NCBI GenBank assembly: GCA_947497485.1
Contig: CANMHB010000020.1
Span: 1 to 42,771 of the forward strand
Source: Flavobacteriales bacterium
GTDB taxonomy: Bacteria > Bacteroidota > Bacteroidia > Flavobacteriales_D > Crocinitomicaceae
Direction: 5' to 3'
Length of the DNA stretch: 42,771 nt
The translations under genes and the position numbers were made by a program. Shown here piece after piece: positions 33,183 to 41,890 of this stretch (position 1 is the stretch's first letter; each line of letters opens with the position of its first letter). The notes below the pieces were generated by a model. It worked only from the letters and a program-made list of their open reading frames with translations. It was not told the origin of the DNA and did no database searches.

Positions 33183-35249
33183 TTATCGGACTGTTGGACC
33201 CGCATCAAAGGCTTTTTCTGGAGCAAGAAAACTCAAGGCGCCTTCCTCGTTTTCAGCCATTAAAATCATCCCTTGGGATTCGATGCCTCTAATTTTTCGT
33301 GGTTCTAAATTTAAGAGTACAAGAACTGTTTTCCCAATTATATCTTCTGGCTTGTAATGTTCTGCTATTCCCGAAACAATTGTACGCTCATCAATTCCTG
33401 TTTTTACACTTAATTTTAAAAGTTTATCTGCTTTTTCTACTTTTTCGGCATGCGTAATTGTCCCTAATCGCATATCCAATTTACTAAAATCGTCAAAGTT
33501 GATTGAATCTTTCATTGGCGGGTAGTTTGATTTATTTTCATTTGATTGATGCAGTTTTTCTAATTCAGAATCAACCAGTGAATCCTCGATTTTTGGAAAT
33601 AAGATTTTTGATTCTCCTATTAAATCTCCTGGCTTAATGAGTTCATCATTTTGTAACTCATTCCATTCAGCCCAATTTTTATTCAAGACTACTTTTAATT
33701 TCTCTGATGTATCTGGTAAGAAAGGTGCTGCCGCATGGGCTAATTTCGCTGTTACTTGCAATGCAATGTATAGAATCGTTTTTACACGATCAGGATTTGT
33801 TTTAATCAATTTCCAGGGTTCTTGATCAGCCAAATATTTATTTCCAATTCGTGCTATTTGCATCATTTCCGCTTGAGCATCACGCAATTTATAAGCGTAA
33901 ACTAAGTTTGAAATACGATTCGGAATTTCTTTCAATTCATTTAAAACTTGAATGTCAGACTCCTCAAAGTTAGATGGTGTTGGCACTTCTCCATCATAAT
34001 ATTTCTTCGTTAGTACTAATGTTCGATTGACAAAATTCCCAAAGATATCTGCCAACTCACTATTTACCCGAGTTTGATATTCCTTCCAAGTGAACTCAGA
34101 ATCCTTGTTCTCAGGAGCAATTGCAGTCAAAACATACTTGAGTTCATCCACCTTATCCGGATAAGATTCTAAATATTCGTGCAACCAAACAGCCCAATTA
34201 CGTGATGTTGAGAATTTATCGCCCTCCAGATTCAGAAATTCATAGGCTGGAACGTTGTCCGGAAGAATAAAATCTCCATGATCTTTTAATAATATTGGGA
34301 AAATGATCGCATGGAAAACAATGTTATCTTTTCCAATAAAGTGTACTAATTTTCGGTCTTCAGCTTCCTTTTTACACCAATAATTTCTCCAATCTTTACC
34401 ATTGTCCAAAGCCCATTGCTTCGTGGCTGAAATGTACCCAATCGGAGCATCCAACCAAACATACAAAACTTTTCCTTCGGAATCAGGCAGTGGTACTTTA
34501 ACACCCCAATCCAAATCACGTGTCATGGCTCTTGGCTTTAAGCCACCATTAATCCATGACATGCATTGACCGATCACTTGATTTCGCCAAGTTTTTGGAT
34601 CATGTTGCTGAACGCCATCAAGCACTCCATTTTGAATCCATTCCTTTAACCATGCTTCATGCTGATCCATCGGTAAATACCAATGAGAAGTTGATTTCAA
34701 AATGGGCGATTTCCCACTTAATGTTGATTTTGGGTTTTTCAAGTCCGTTGGACTCAAGTCACTTCCGCATTTCTCGCATTGGTCGCCATATGCATTCGGA
34801 TTGGTACATTTCGGACATTCCCCGGTTATGTATCGATCCGCTAAAAACTGCTGAAATTCTTCATCATAATATTGATCCGACGTTTGCTCGGTAAACTTTC
34901 CTTGCTCATGTAATTTTTTGAAAAAATCAGCCGAAGTTTCATGATGCAATTGGTCAGATGTCCTGTGGAAAATATCAAAAGAAATATTGAATTGCTCGAA
35001 GGCATTTTTAATCAAGTGATTGTATTTATCAACGATTTCTTGCGGAGAAACTCCTTCTTTTTTTGCTCTCAGTGTAATTGCAGCTCCATGCTCATCACTT
35101 CCACAAATAAATGCAACATCATGGTCATTCATTCGCAAGAAACGAACGAAAATATCAGCTGGTAAATATACCCCTGCCACATGTCCAAGGTGAAGCGGTC
35201 CATTCGCATAAGGAAGTGCTGCGGTAACTGTATATGCTGCTTTTTTCAT
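33183..35249 (-). CDS. metG: Methionine--tRNA ligase
   Basis: The protein has 688 residues of the class I methionyl-tRNA synthetase type: ATP, methionine and tRNA(Met) give Met-tRNA(Met) in the cytoplasm. The HIGH motif is HLGH at residues 20-23 (YANGPLHLGHVAG). The zinc knuckle is CPKC...CEKC at about 144-163. WINGGLKPRAMTRDLDWGV and VWLDAPIGYISATKQW are family blocks. The KMSKS equivalent is FSTSRNWAVW. The anticodon-binding helical domain has LADIFGNFVNRTL. A C-terminal EMAP/Trbp111-type tRNA-binding domain (DFSKLDMRLGTITHAEKVEK, IVSGIAEHY, NLEPRKIRGIESQGMILMA) supports dimerisation. The initiator tRNA gene lies just downstream on the same strand. Confidence 0.98.
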   Translation of the reverse strand: MKKAAYTVTAALPYANGPLHLGHVAGVYLPADIFVRFLRMNDHDVAFICGSDEHGAAITLRAKKEGVSPQEIVDKYNHLIKNAFEQFNISFDIFHRTSDQLHHETSADFFKKLHEQGKFTEQTSDQYYDEEFQQFLADRYITGECPKCTNPNAYGDQCEKCGSDLSPTDLKNPKSTLSGKSPILKSTSHWYLPMDQHEAWLKEWIQNGVLDGVQQHDPKTWRNQVIGQCMSWINGGLKPRAMTRDLDWGVKVPLPDSEGKVLYVWLDAPIGYISATKQWALDNGKDWRNYWCKKEAEDRKLVHFIGKDNIVFHAIIFPILLKDHGDFILPDNVPAYEFLNLEGDKFSTSRNWAVWLHEYLESYPDKVDELKYVLTAIAPENKDSEFTWKEYQTRVNSELADIFGNFVNRTLVLTKKYYDGEVPTPSNFEESDIQVLNELKEIPNRISNLVYAYKLRDAQAEMMQIARIGNKYLADQEPWKLIKTNPDRVKTILYIALQVTAKLAHAAAPFLPDTSEKLKVVLNKNWAEWNELQNDELIKPGDLIGESKILFPKIEDSLVDSELEKLHQSNENKSNYPPMKDSINFDDFSKLDMRLGTITHAEKVEKADKLLKLSVKTGIDERTIVSGIAEHYKPEDIIGKTVLVLLNLEPRKIRGIESQGMILMAENEEGALSFLAPEKAFDAGPTVR

Positions 35250-35315
35250 GGGAATGTAAAGTTAATAAAAGCGTTTTAATTGTTTAGAAAGGAAATGGAA
35301 ACAATGAAAATAAAA

Positions 35316-35339
35316 AAGGGTCAACTTTCGCTGACCCTT
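35316..35339 (-). terminator. Terminator after the PA-domain gene
   Basis: AAGGGTCA and TGACCCTT pair around ACTTTCGC. On the minus strand the stem is followed by a T-rich run (TTTTTTATTTT). It lies 20 bases past the stop of the 35360-37099 gene and before metG. Confidence 0.85.
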
Positions 35340-35359
35340 AACTTTATGATGAAAAGAAA

Positions 35360-37099
35360 TTATTTCTTAACTACATTGAATTGAGAAGTTTTACCATTCT
35401 CAAGAGCAACATTGAACACATAGATACCTGCATCCAAAGAAGCGATGTTCACATCTGCTTTTCCGTTGATTAATTTCAACGCACCTTTGAAAGCAACTTT
35501 TCCTGTGATATCAGAAATTGTCAATTCTGCATTTCCAGTAGATTCAACTGATACAGTTACTACATCGTTAGCTGGGTTTGGATATGCAATTCCGTCAACT
35601 GAATTAAGTGCTTCAGCTCCAACGTTACCAACAATTTTTAATCCCAATGAAAATGCACTTGTACCACTCCATCCAGAGTACCAAGTTGTACCATCAATGT
35701 TTACTGGAGAAATTGGTTGAGCATAGATTCCGTAGTTACCATCGTAAGAGATACCATTATCGAATCCGAAACCTACTTCTGGATTGTAAGTAGTCAAACA
35801 AACTAAATAACGCTGATCGTCATTTAAAAGAACTGGTTGAGAGAAAGGTGCATAAACAACAACTTCGTTATCTGCGTTTGAAGTACAAACATAATCGATT
35901 GTTCCTACAGGGTTTAATGCATCAAAAGTTACAGTTGCCCATCCACCAGATACATCCGTCCAACCATCATTCCACTCATAGATTTCAGCAGTTACTGCTT
36001 CACCTTCAATTGTATCGTTTGAAGCGTTTACAGCAAAGTATAAACCTTCAACACCTGTTGTATTGTTTGGATAAATATCTTGTAATCTCATACAAGCTTG
36101 GTAGCTTGAAGTAGCATTACTTGGGAATGAATTTACCAATACTTTACCAGTTTCAGAATTTTGTCTTGCCAATGACAATACGTCATTTGTTACATTGAAA
36201 CTAGAAGTCAATACGTTATCATAATCTGATTCGTCTGTAGCACCATCAACTGCGATTGTATAAGTCATTGTGTATTGACCAACTGCAGGCGAAGCCATTG
36301 TATAATCAGGGAATGCAAAAGTGTTTCCTGCGAAAAGAGCTGCTGTATCACCTGAAACAATTGGAACGTTTGAAACAACTTCATTATAAACAGTTGCTCC
36401 ACTTGGATCTTTTATTTCTGCAGTTACAGAGAATGTGTTGTCAGCAGAACCAAAATTGTACATTTGAAGACCAACACCGAATGTATATGCATTGTTTGCC
36501 ATCGCTAATGGAACTGAACCATATCGAGAGATTAACGCTTGCTCTTTGTTAGCACCACCATCATTTGCAAATAAGTTTTGCTTGTTACCCATGAAAACTT
36601 CAACAGGACCATTAGCCATTTCAGCAACTAATGCTGCCCCATCTACACTTGACAACATAACAACAGGAATCGTTACGCTTGTACCATTTGTACCACCAGC
36701 CATACCAATAGCTTCAGGATCACGGTTAACGATAATTACACCAATTGCACCAGCGTTTTGAGCATTGAAAGCTTTAACACTGAAGTTACAAGTATTACGG
36801 TAAATAACCGCAATCTTACCTGTTAAATCATTCGTAAGTGCATTACAGCCTTCTTGAGAAATAGGATGCCCTTGAGCATTTGTTCCCGGAGTTCCATCCT
36901 CAACAAGCATTAATGTACTTTGAACATAAGTTCCAGGTACATTCCAATCTGGAGTTGTCCAGTCGCCACCAGCTGGATCTGCCCATGTAAACGCATAGTT
37001 TTGAGCGATCGGGGCAGGTGAAATCCCCCTAACGATAATTTGCGCGCTTGCAAGATAAGTCAGTGCAATTGCGGAAATAGAAAGTAATAATTTTTTCAT
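35360..37099 (-). CDS. PA-domain protein with T9SS type A sorting domain
   Basis: The protein has 579 residues with a signal peptide ending TYLASAQ. A protease-associated (PA) domain covers about residues 80-180: GCNALTNDLTGKIAVIYRNT, CNFSVKAFNAQNAGAIGVII, VTIPVVMLSSVDGAALVAEM. The middle (FGVGLQMYNFGSADNTFSVT, TMTYTIAVDGATDESDYDN) is beta-rich and holds no protease motif, so this is not itself a recognisable peptidase. The sorting domain is type A: IAYPNPANDVVTVSVE, LTISDITGKVAFKG, LDAGIYVFNV, ending SQFNVVKK. It forms its own unit with a terminator at 35316 and a candidate -7 box at 37123. The clean codon pattern suggests strong expression. Confidence 0.9.
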   Translation of the reverse strand: MKKLLLSISAIALTYLASAQIIVRGISPAPIAQNYAFTWADPAGGDWTTPDWNVPGTYVQSTLMLVEDGTPGTNAQGHPISQEGCNALTNDLTGKIAVIYRNTCNFSVKAFNAQNAGAIGVIIVNRDPEAIGMAGGTNGTSVTIPVVMLSSVDGAALVAEMANGPVEVFMGNKQNLFANDGGANKEQALISRYGSVPLAMANNAYTFGVGLQMYNFGSADNTFSVTAEIKDPSGATVYNEVVSNVPIVSGDTAALFAGNTFAFPDYTMASPAVGQYTMTYTIAVDGATDESDYDNVLTSSFNVTNDVLSLARQNSETGKVLVNSFPSNATSSYQACMRLQDIYPNNTTGVEGLYFAVNASNDTIEGEAVTAEIYEWNDGWTDVSGGWATVTFDALNPVGTIDYVCTSNADNEVVVYAPFSQPVLLNDDQRYLVCLTTYNPEVGFGFDNGISYDGNYGIYAQPISPVNIDGTTWYSGWSGTSAFSLGLKIVGNVGAEALNSVDGIAYPNPANDVVTVSVESTGNAELTISDITGKVAFKGALKLINGKADVNIASLDAGIYVFNVALENGKTSQFNVVKK

Positions 37100-37122
37100 A
37101 AAATAAATCTTTTAAGTTTCGA

Positions 37123-37130
37123 CAAATTTA
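37123..37130 (-). promoter_or_regulatory. Candidate -7 box (TAAATTTG) for the PA-domain gene
   Basis: TAAATTTG on the minus strand lies 24 bases before the ATG, a suitable distance. A TTTG stands only 11 bases further upstream, too close for a standard -33, so this is a partial match. Confidence 0.45.
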
Positions 37131-37190
37131 TAACAAAATCACAAATAATAAAAATATGATTCTTTGAAAAATAATTTATTTAAAAAAATA

Positions 37191-37216
37191 AGCCCAAAGA
37201 CTTTAATCAATGGGCT
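37191..37216 (-). terminator. Terminator after the phosphate transporter gene
   Basis: AGCCCA and TGGGCT pair around a 14-base loop. On the minus strand the stem runs into TATTTTTTT. It lies 24 bases past the stop of the PiT gene. Confidence 0.75.
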
Positions 37217-37239
37217 CAAAATAGTTTATTATTTTGAAA

Positions 37240-38826
37240 TTACTTCAACCAAACAATCAGGTAATAAAAGATCGCGGCTAGTAATCCACTAACGGGGATG
37301 GTTAAAATCCAGGCCCAAAGTAAGTTGATGGTAACACCCCAGCGAACGGCACTCAATCGTTTTGTTGCTCCAACTCCGATAATTGAACCAGTAATTGTAT
37401 GTGTTGTAGAAACTGGAATTCCGAATTGAGAAACGGTAAACAAGGTCAAAGCCCCAGCTGTTTCAGCGCAAACACCTTCTAATGGCGTAACTTTGGTGAT
37501 TTTTGTACCCATTGTTTTAACAATTTTCCAGCCTCCCATAAGCGTTCCGATACCAATCATTAAATAACACCCAAATGAAATCCAAAATGGCATCGTATCA
37601 GAATGAACCTTCGTTTTTATTTTATGCCCTTCCAATAATTTCCCTGAGCTCTTATCAACGTATGAGGCAAAAATTGGTGCAAAAGCATAATTGGCATTTA
37701 ATACTTTATCGTTGAAGATTGTATCATTCGTTTTGGCATCACACAAGGCATCACCATATGTATAAACTTCAATCTTTGATAATTCGTCATCAATTGCTTT
37801 GAAAGAAGGTATTTTGTCCGCTTTGTATTCGCTATTTAATTTTTCTTTCTTGTCATATACTTCTGTTCCGTTTGATGCATCAACGATTGCCTTGTGCTCA
37901 ACGAAATAAATAGTTGAATCCAACATGGCAACTTCCGGTTTGAATTTCTCAAGTTTACCTTCTTCGTTCGTATATTCTATTTGCATCAATTCGGTAATCT
38001 GTAGCGATTTTGGAACTTCTTTATCTAACTTCCCTTGTCTGCCCATATTTCCATAAACCAACAATGCAGCACAAATAATACCCATTACTTTTTGAGAGTC
38101 TGCCCCACCATGTCCTAATGAAAAAGCTGCAGAAGACAAGAGCTGTAAACGCTTGTGCATGTTTGCCTCTTTCAGAGCTGATGGCTTTTTACCGTGTTTG
38201 ATTTCAAACCAAATGTAAACCAGATTAAAAATTGTAATCATTCCAATCACGATATACATCATGATTGGTTTCATATCAATATAATCAATCATGAAATTCA
38301 TCACATAAACCGTAGCACCAGATAACAATGCTATGACAACCATTTTTTTCCAGAAACTCCTGCTAATCGTAACCAACGCAATCAAGAAAGCAATAAAGCC
38401 TCCAATTAAGGGAGCTAGGAATATAAAAAGAACCACTTTCAAAATCTCACCAGAATCGATTACACCGAAACCTGCATGCGCAACTGCTGCTCCCGCAAAC
38501 CCTCCGATCAACGTATGCGAAGAAGAAGAAGGAATTCCTAACCACCAAGTCAATAGATTCCAAAAAGTAGCAGCCAACAAACCTGCGAGTATTACCCAAA
38601 GATCGATAACGTTGTTGTCTACCGTTTTTGCTACTGTATTTCCAACACTCATGTCGAACACCCAGAATGCAATTACATTAAATAATGCAGCCCAAACTAC
38701 TGCCTGAAAAGGAGTCAAAACCTTGGTGGAAACTACTGTAGCAATGGAATTTGCCGCATCATGAAATCCATTTACCAAATCAAAGATCAAGGCAATAGCG
38801 ATTACGACTAATAGTAACGTAAACAT
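37240..38826 (-). CDS. Inorganic phosphate transporter, PiT family, with a large hydrophilic insert
   Basis: The protein has 528 residues. It is a low-affinity phosphate symporter of the inner membrane, by family. The first PiT signature is GFHDAANSIATVVSTKVLTP near residues 20-39; the second repeat shows SLGHGGADSQKVMGIICAAL and, near the end, GIPVSTTHTITGSIIGVG. About ten membrane helices are evident. Between the HGGADSQK segment and the final helices lies a soluble stretch of about 130 residues (from LQITELMQIEY to KIKTKVHSDTM) that shorter bacterial PiT proteins lack. It begins 22 bases after the DUF47 gene, the usual PiT partner. Confidence 0.93.
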   Translation of the reverse strand: MFTLLLVVIAIALIFDLVNGFHDAANSIATVVSTKVLTPFQAVVWAALFNVIAFWVFDMSVGNTVAKTVDNNVIDLWVILAGLLAATFWNLLTWWLGIPSSSSHTLIGGFAGAAVAHAGFGVIDSGEILKVVLFIFLAPLIGGFIAFLIALVTISRSFWKKMVVIALLSGATVYVMNFMIDYIDMKPIMMYIVIGMITIFNLVYIWFEIKHGKKPSALKEANMHKRLQLLSSAAFSLGHGGADSQKVMGIICAALLVYGNMGRQGKLDKEVPKSLQITELMQIEYTNEEGKLEKFKPEVAMLDSTIYFVEHKAIVDASNGTEVYDKKEKLNSEYKADKIPSFKAIDDELSKIEVYTYGDALCDAKTNDTIFNDKVLNANYAFAPIFASYVDKSSGKLLEGHKIKTKVHSDTMPFWISFGCYLMIGIGTLMGGWKIVKTMGTKITKVTPLEGVCAETAGALTLFTVSQFGIPVSTTHTITGSIIGVGATKRLSAVRWGVTINLLWAWILTIPVSGLLAAIFYYLIVWLK

Positions 38827-38848
38827 AGCTAAAAATTTAAATTTATAA

Positions 38849-39493
38849 TTAAGCGTATTTTACAACAATCGATTCGATTACATTTCCTGCATCTTCACAT
38901 TTGTCAGTCGCGATTTCCATTACCTGATAAATCTCACGTCTTTTGATTAGTTCTTTTGCATCAACATCTGATTCAAACAAACGCTCAATACTCATGTCAA
39001 AAATATCATCCGCACTATTTTCAATGCTGTTGATCTTAATAACACATTCAATAATTTTTGAGGTATTCTTAAGGTTTCTTAATTCTGTCACTGCAGATTT
39101 TACTGCATTTACTGCGTCTTTGATTGCTTCTGCTGTTTTTTGAATTCCTTGATCTGAAATTGGATCTATTTTGTAAAAATTGATTTTTTTAGCTGCCGCG
39201 TAGATGTGGTCAGCAATATCATCCAATGCTGAAGCTAAACTATGGATATCCTCACGATCAAAAGGTGTAATGAAATTTTTACCAAGCTCAATGAAAATGC
39301 GGTGCGTGATTTCGTCATTCTTATGCTCGATATCCTCCATTTCTGAAATAATCTGAGCGCGCTTGTTGAAATCTGGCTCGTGAACAACCTGAACTAATTT
39401 CTTTGCTATATCTTGCAAATTATCACTTGCTTCTTCAAATAAAGAATAAAACACTTTATCCTTCGGTAAAAAATAACTTAAAATTCCTGCCAT
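38849..39493 (-). CDS. DUF47/PhoU-like phosphate-transport accessory protein
   Basis: Starting at ATG 39493 the protein has 214 residues (MAGILSYFLPKDKVFYSLFE), the usual length of the family. The open frame extends to 39604, but that part (NSKTECYVYVKKQG...) has no family counterpart, and a -7 box lies between. The helical bundle shows YSLFEEASDNLQDIAKKLVQ, ISEMEDIEHKNDEITHRI, TPFDREDIHSLASALDDIAD and YQVMEIATDKCEDAGNVIES, the repeated E/D-x-x-D motifs of PhoU-like metal-binding proteins. DUF47 genes typically precede PiT transporter genes and are thought to control or assist them. Confidence 0.92.
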   Translation of the reverse strand: MAGILSYFLPKDKVFYSLFEEASDNLQDIAKKLVQVVHEPDFNKRAQIISEMEDIEHKNDEITHRIFIELGKNFITPFDREDIHSLASALDDIADHIYAAAKKINFYKIDPISDQGIQKTAEAIKDAVNAVKSAVTELRNLKNTSKIIECVIKINSIENSADDIFDMSIERLFESDVDAKELIKRREIYQVMEIATDKCEDAGNVIESIVVKYA

Positions 39494-39511
39494 AGTTTTG
39501 ATTTTAAAGAG

Positions 39512-39519
39512 CAAAGGTA
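39512..39519 (-). promoter_or_regulatory. Candidate -7 box (TACCTTTG) for the DUF47-PiT operon
   Basis: TACCTTTG on the minus strand is 19 bases before ATG 39493. TTTA stands 18 bases further upstream in the -33 place. The position supports the shorter start for the DUF47 gene. Confidence 0.5.
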
Positions 39520-39718
39520 ATTTTCCGAGAAAGAAATTAAATGAAACTCCTTGTTTCTTAACGTAAACATAACATTCGGTTTTTGAATTATATAGAATTT
39601 TCAATTGAAATTGATTGCTCAGGCTCCAATAGCAAAGTGTTTACGACGTAAAAAAAGAATTGAATACTAAAGAATTAGACTATCGAAAAAACATCTTCTT
39701 TCTCGAAGAAAAAACAAA

Positions 39719-39740
39719 TGTTACCAAATTGTTATCAAAA
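39719..39740 (+). promoter_or_regulatory. Pho-box-like direct repeat upstream of the porin gene
   Basis: TGTTACC-AAAT-TGTTATC-AAAA repeats with an 11-base period, the layout of PhoB/PhoP boxes (seven-base repeats with four-base AT spacers). A third TGTTACC stands at 39783. The pair lies 77 bases before the porin ATG, in the 323-base gap (39494-39816) between the divergent DUF47 and porin genes. The gap also holds a TTCTT-TCTCG-AAGAA hairpin (39696-39710). Control by phosphate starvation is inferred from the gene content. Confidence 0.45.
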
Positions 39741-39816
39741 TTATTTTAAAGTTAAGTTATTATTTCCTGTATATTAATTCAATGTTACCTGAATAAGTTT
39801 GCAGAAAATTTTTAAG

Positions 39817-41037
39817 ATGAAAAAAACAATCAGGACAATTCTATTTTTAGCCATTAGTCAATGGAGTTTTTACGGTTATAGTCAAATAAACATAGCCGAC
39901 TCAACCAAAAAAGTATCTCCTACACTTACAAAAAAATGGTATGAATCCATTAATTTGAGAGGGTATGCTCAAGTAAGATATAATGGACTTTTGCAAACCA
40001 ATGAAGATTTAGAATGTGAACAATGTGACAAAAGTTGGGGAGGTGAAAATGGTTTTTTTATTCGACGAATGCGATTGATTTTCTTCGGTCAAATCCATCC
40101 CCGCGTATATTTTTACATTCAACCCGATTTCGCAAGTGCTCCATCCTCTTCCACCCTTCACTTTGGTCAATTGAGAGATGCCTACTTTGATCTTGGTATT
40201 GATAAACAGAATGAGTTCCGTTTTCGAATAGGCCAAAGTAAAGTGCCTTTTGGTTTTGAAAATATGCAATCTTCTCAAAATCGCTTACCACTTGATCGGG
40301 CTGATGCCACAAATTCAGCCGTTACCAATGAGCGTGATTTAGGTGTTTTCTTTTATTGGGCTCCTGCAAAAACCCGCAAATTATTTTCTTCTTTAGTAAA
40401 TGATGGTTTAAAAGGTTCCGGTGATTATGGTGTGTTTGGATTAGGTGTATACAATGGTCAAACAGCAAATAGACCTGAGTTAAACGAAAACAGACATGTT
40501 GTAGCACGGATGAGTTATCCTTTTCAAATTAAAAATCAGATTATTGAACCAAGTATTCAAGCTTATAAAGGACAATATACCTTGTCTTCATTATCAAGTG
40601 GAGTAAAAGTAAATGACACAAAGACATACAGAGATGAGCGTATTGGCGGAACATTTGTTCTTTACCCTAAACCTTTTGGAATTCTAGCTGAATATAACGT
40701 TGGTTATGGCCCAGAATTCGATAAAAACGCGGATTCAATTACCACACAATTCTTACAAGGTGGTTTCATAACTGCAAGTTATAAACTGGATATTCTCGAC
40801 CAAACCATCATCCCCTTTGTTCGATATCAGCGCTACAACGGTGGTAAGAAACATGAACTTGACGCACGAAGTTATGAAGTCGAGGAATTAGAAATCGGAA
40901 CGGAATGGCAACTGAACAAGAATTTTGAATTGGTTGTGATGTACACAATGTCATCCAGACGTTTCGAAGACTTTGCAAAACAAAACAACTACCAAAGAGG
41001 AAACCTACTTAGAATTCAAGCTCAAGTGAATTTTTAG
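39817..41037 (+). CDS. OprO/OprP-type phosphate-selective porin
   Basis: The protein has 406 residues from ATG 39817, which gives the signal peptide MKKTIRTILFLAISQWSFYG-YSQ; the frame opens further upstream at a TTG that I reject. The mature protein fits the phosphate-selective porin O/P family: LRGYAQVRYNGL, GFFIRRMRLIFFGQIHPRVY, FYIQPDFA, LRDAYFDLGID, FRFRIGQSKVPFGFENMQSS, and the final strands FELVVMYTMSSRRFEDF with terminal LLRIQAQVNF. The C-terminal phenylalanine is typical of outer-membrane barrels. It is predicted to admit phosphate across the outer membrane, serving the divergent PiT-DUF47 pair. A Pho-box-like repeat lies upstream. Confidence 0.9.
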   Translation: MKKTIRTILFLAISQWSFYGYSQINIADSTKKVSPTLTKKWYESINLRGYAQVRYNGLLQTNEDLECEQCDKSWGGENGFFIRRMRLIFFGQIHPRVYFYIQPDFASAPSSSTLHFGQLRDAYFDLGIDKQNEFRFRIGQSKVPFGFENMQSSQNRLPLDRADATNSAVTNERDLGVFFYWAPAKTRKLFSSLVNDGLKGSGDYGVFGLGVYNGQTANRPELNENRHVVARMSYPFQIKNQIIEPSIQAYKGQYTLSSLSSGVKVNDTKTYRDERIGGTFVLYPKPFGILAEYNVGYGPEFDKNADSITTQFLQGGFITASYKLDILDQTIIPFVRYQRYNGGKKHELDARSYEVEELEIGTEWQLNKNFELVVMYTMSSRRFEDFAKQNNYQRGNLLRIQAQVNF

Positions 41038-41064
41038 GAATTCAAAGAATCACTTTTCATCAAA

Positions 41065-41091
41065 AAAGGTCGCCCAATTTGAGCGACCTTT
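41065..41091. terminator. Bidirectional terminator between porin and sod
   Basis: AAAGGTCGC and GCGACCTTT pair around a nine-base loop, with A-run before and T-rich sequence after. The porin gene (plus) and the superoxide dismutase gene (minus) converge on it. Confidence 0.85.
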
Positions 41092-41112
41092 CTTACTTTA
41101 TTTCATTTTTTA

Positions 41113-41712
41113 CTATTTCGCGGCGTGATATTTCGCTGCTACTGTATTCCAGTCAATCACATTAAAAAAAGCGTTGATGTAATCCGGACGACGGTTTTGA
41201 TAATGTAAATAATAGGCATGTTCCCAAACGTCCAGTGCTAAAATCGGTGTTCCGTTGCAGCCCTCACCCATTAAAGGATTATCTTGGTTAGCTGTAGAAC
41301 AGATTTCAAGTTTTCCATCCGTAACACACAGCCAAGCCCAACCTGAACCAAAACGCGTTGCTCCTGCTTTTGCAAAATGGTCTTTGAACGTCTCAAAATC
41401 TCCAAAAGCATCATTGATCGCAGTTGCTAGTTCACCTGTTGGTTCTCCACCACCATTTGGACTCATTATTTCCCAAAACAAATTGTGATTCCAATATCCG
41501 CCGCCGTTATTTCTTACAGCAGGTTTATCTTTACATACTTTTAGGATTTCCTCGATGGATTTTCCTTCCAATTCTGTTCCCGCAATTGCATTGTTTAGGT
41601 TCGTAATGTATGCTTGGTGATGTTTTGTGTGATGAATTTCCATCGTTCTTGCATCAATATAAGGCTCCAGTGCATCGTAAGCATAAGCCAATTTTGGTAA
41701 TTCGAATGCCAT
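41113..41712 (-). CDS. sodA: Superoxide dismutase, Mn type of the Fe/Mn family
   Basis: The protein has 199 residues, the normal length. It converts superoxide to oxygen and hydrogen peroxide in the cytoplasm. Metal ligands are visible as His27 (EIHHTKHH), His76 (WNHNLFW), Asp161 and His165 (DVWEHAYY). The active-site glutamine is in [12 protein letters not shown] (Gln143), and GSGWAWL precedes it; both features point to manganese preference, though cambialistic use of iron cannot be excluded. There is no signal peptide. It converges with the porin gene on a shared terminator and has a candidate -7 box TAATTTTG 36 bases upstream. Confidence 0.97.
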   Translation of the reverse strand: MAFELPKLAYAYDALEPYIDARTMEIHHTKHHQAYITNLNNAIAGTELEGKSIEEILKVCKDKPAVRNNGGGYWNHNLFWEIMSPNGGGEPTGELATAINDAFGDFETFKDHFAKAGATRFGSGWAWLCVTDGKLEICSTANQDNPLMGEGCNGTPILALDVWEHAYYLHYQNRRPDYINAFFNVIDWNTVAAKYHAAK

Positions 41713-41747
41713 AATTCTGTTTTTAAGTGATTATTTTTTGATCGTTT

Positions 41748-41755
41748 CAAAATTA
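41748..41755 (-). promoter_or_regulatory. Candidate -7 box (TAATTTTG) for the superoxide dismutase gene
   Basis: TAATTTTG on the minus strand matches TAnnTTTG and lies 36 bases before the start codon. No clear -33 TTTG is found at the right distance. Confidence 0.4.
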
Positions 41756-41804
41756 GAAAAAAACCAATTCTAAAATGTGTTAATTAATTTAAATTTCTTT
41801 TTAG

Positions 41805-41890
41805 CGTCGAGACGGTTGGACTTTTAGACTTATAGGTCGGTTAGACTTTAGGACTTTAAGATATTAAGACACTAGGACGGTTAGGCTCTC
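41805..41890. repeat. Degenerate short tandem repeat (GGTTAGACTTT type)
   Basis: Units such as GACGGTTGGACTTTTAGAC, GGTCGGTTAGACTTTAGGAC, TTTAAGATATTAAGACACTA and GGACGGTTAGG follow one another without exact periodicity. No coding frame or structure is supported. Confidence 0.55.

Noticed and set aside
39494..39604. Longer N-terminus for the DUF47 protein
   Set aside because: The added residues have no counterpart in the family and the region holds a TACCTTTG box just before ATG 39493.
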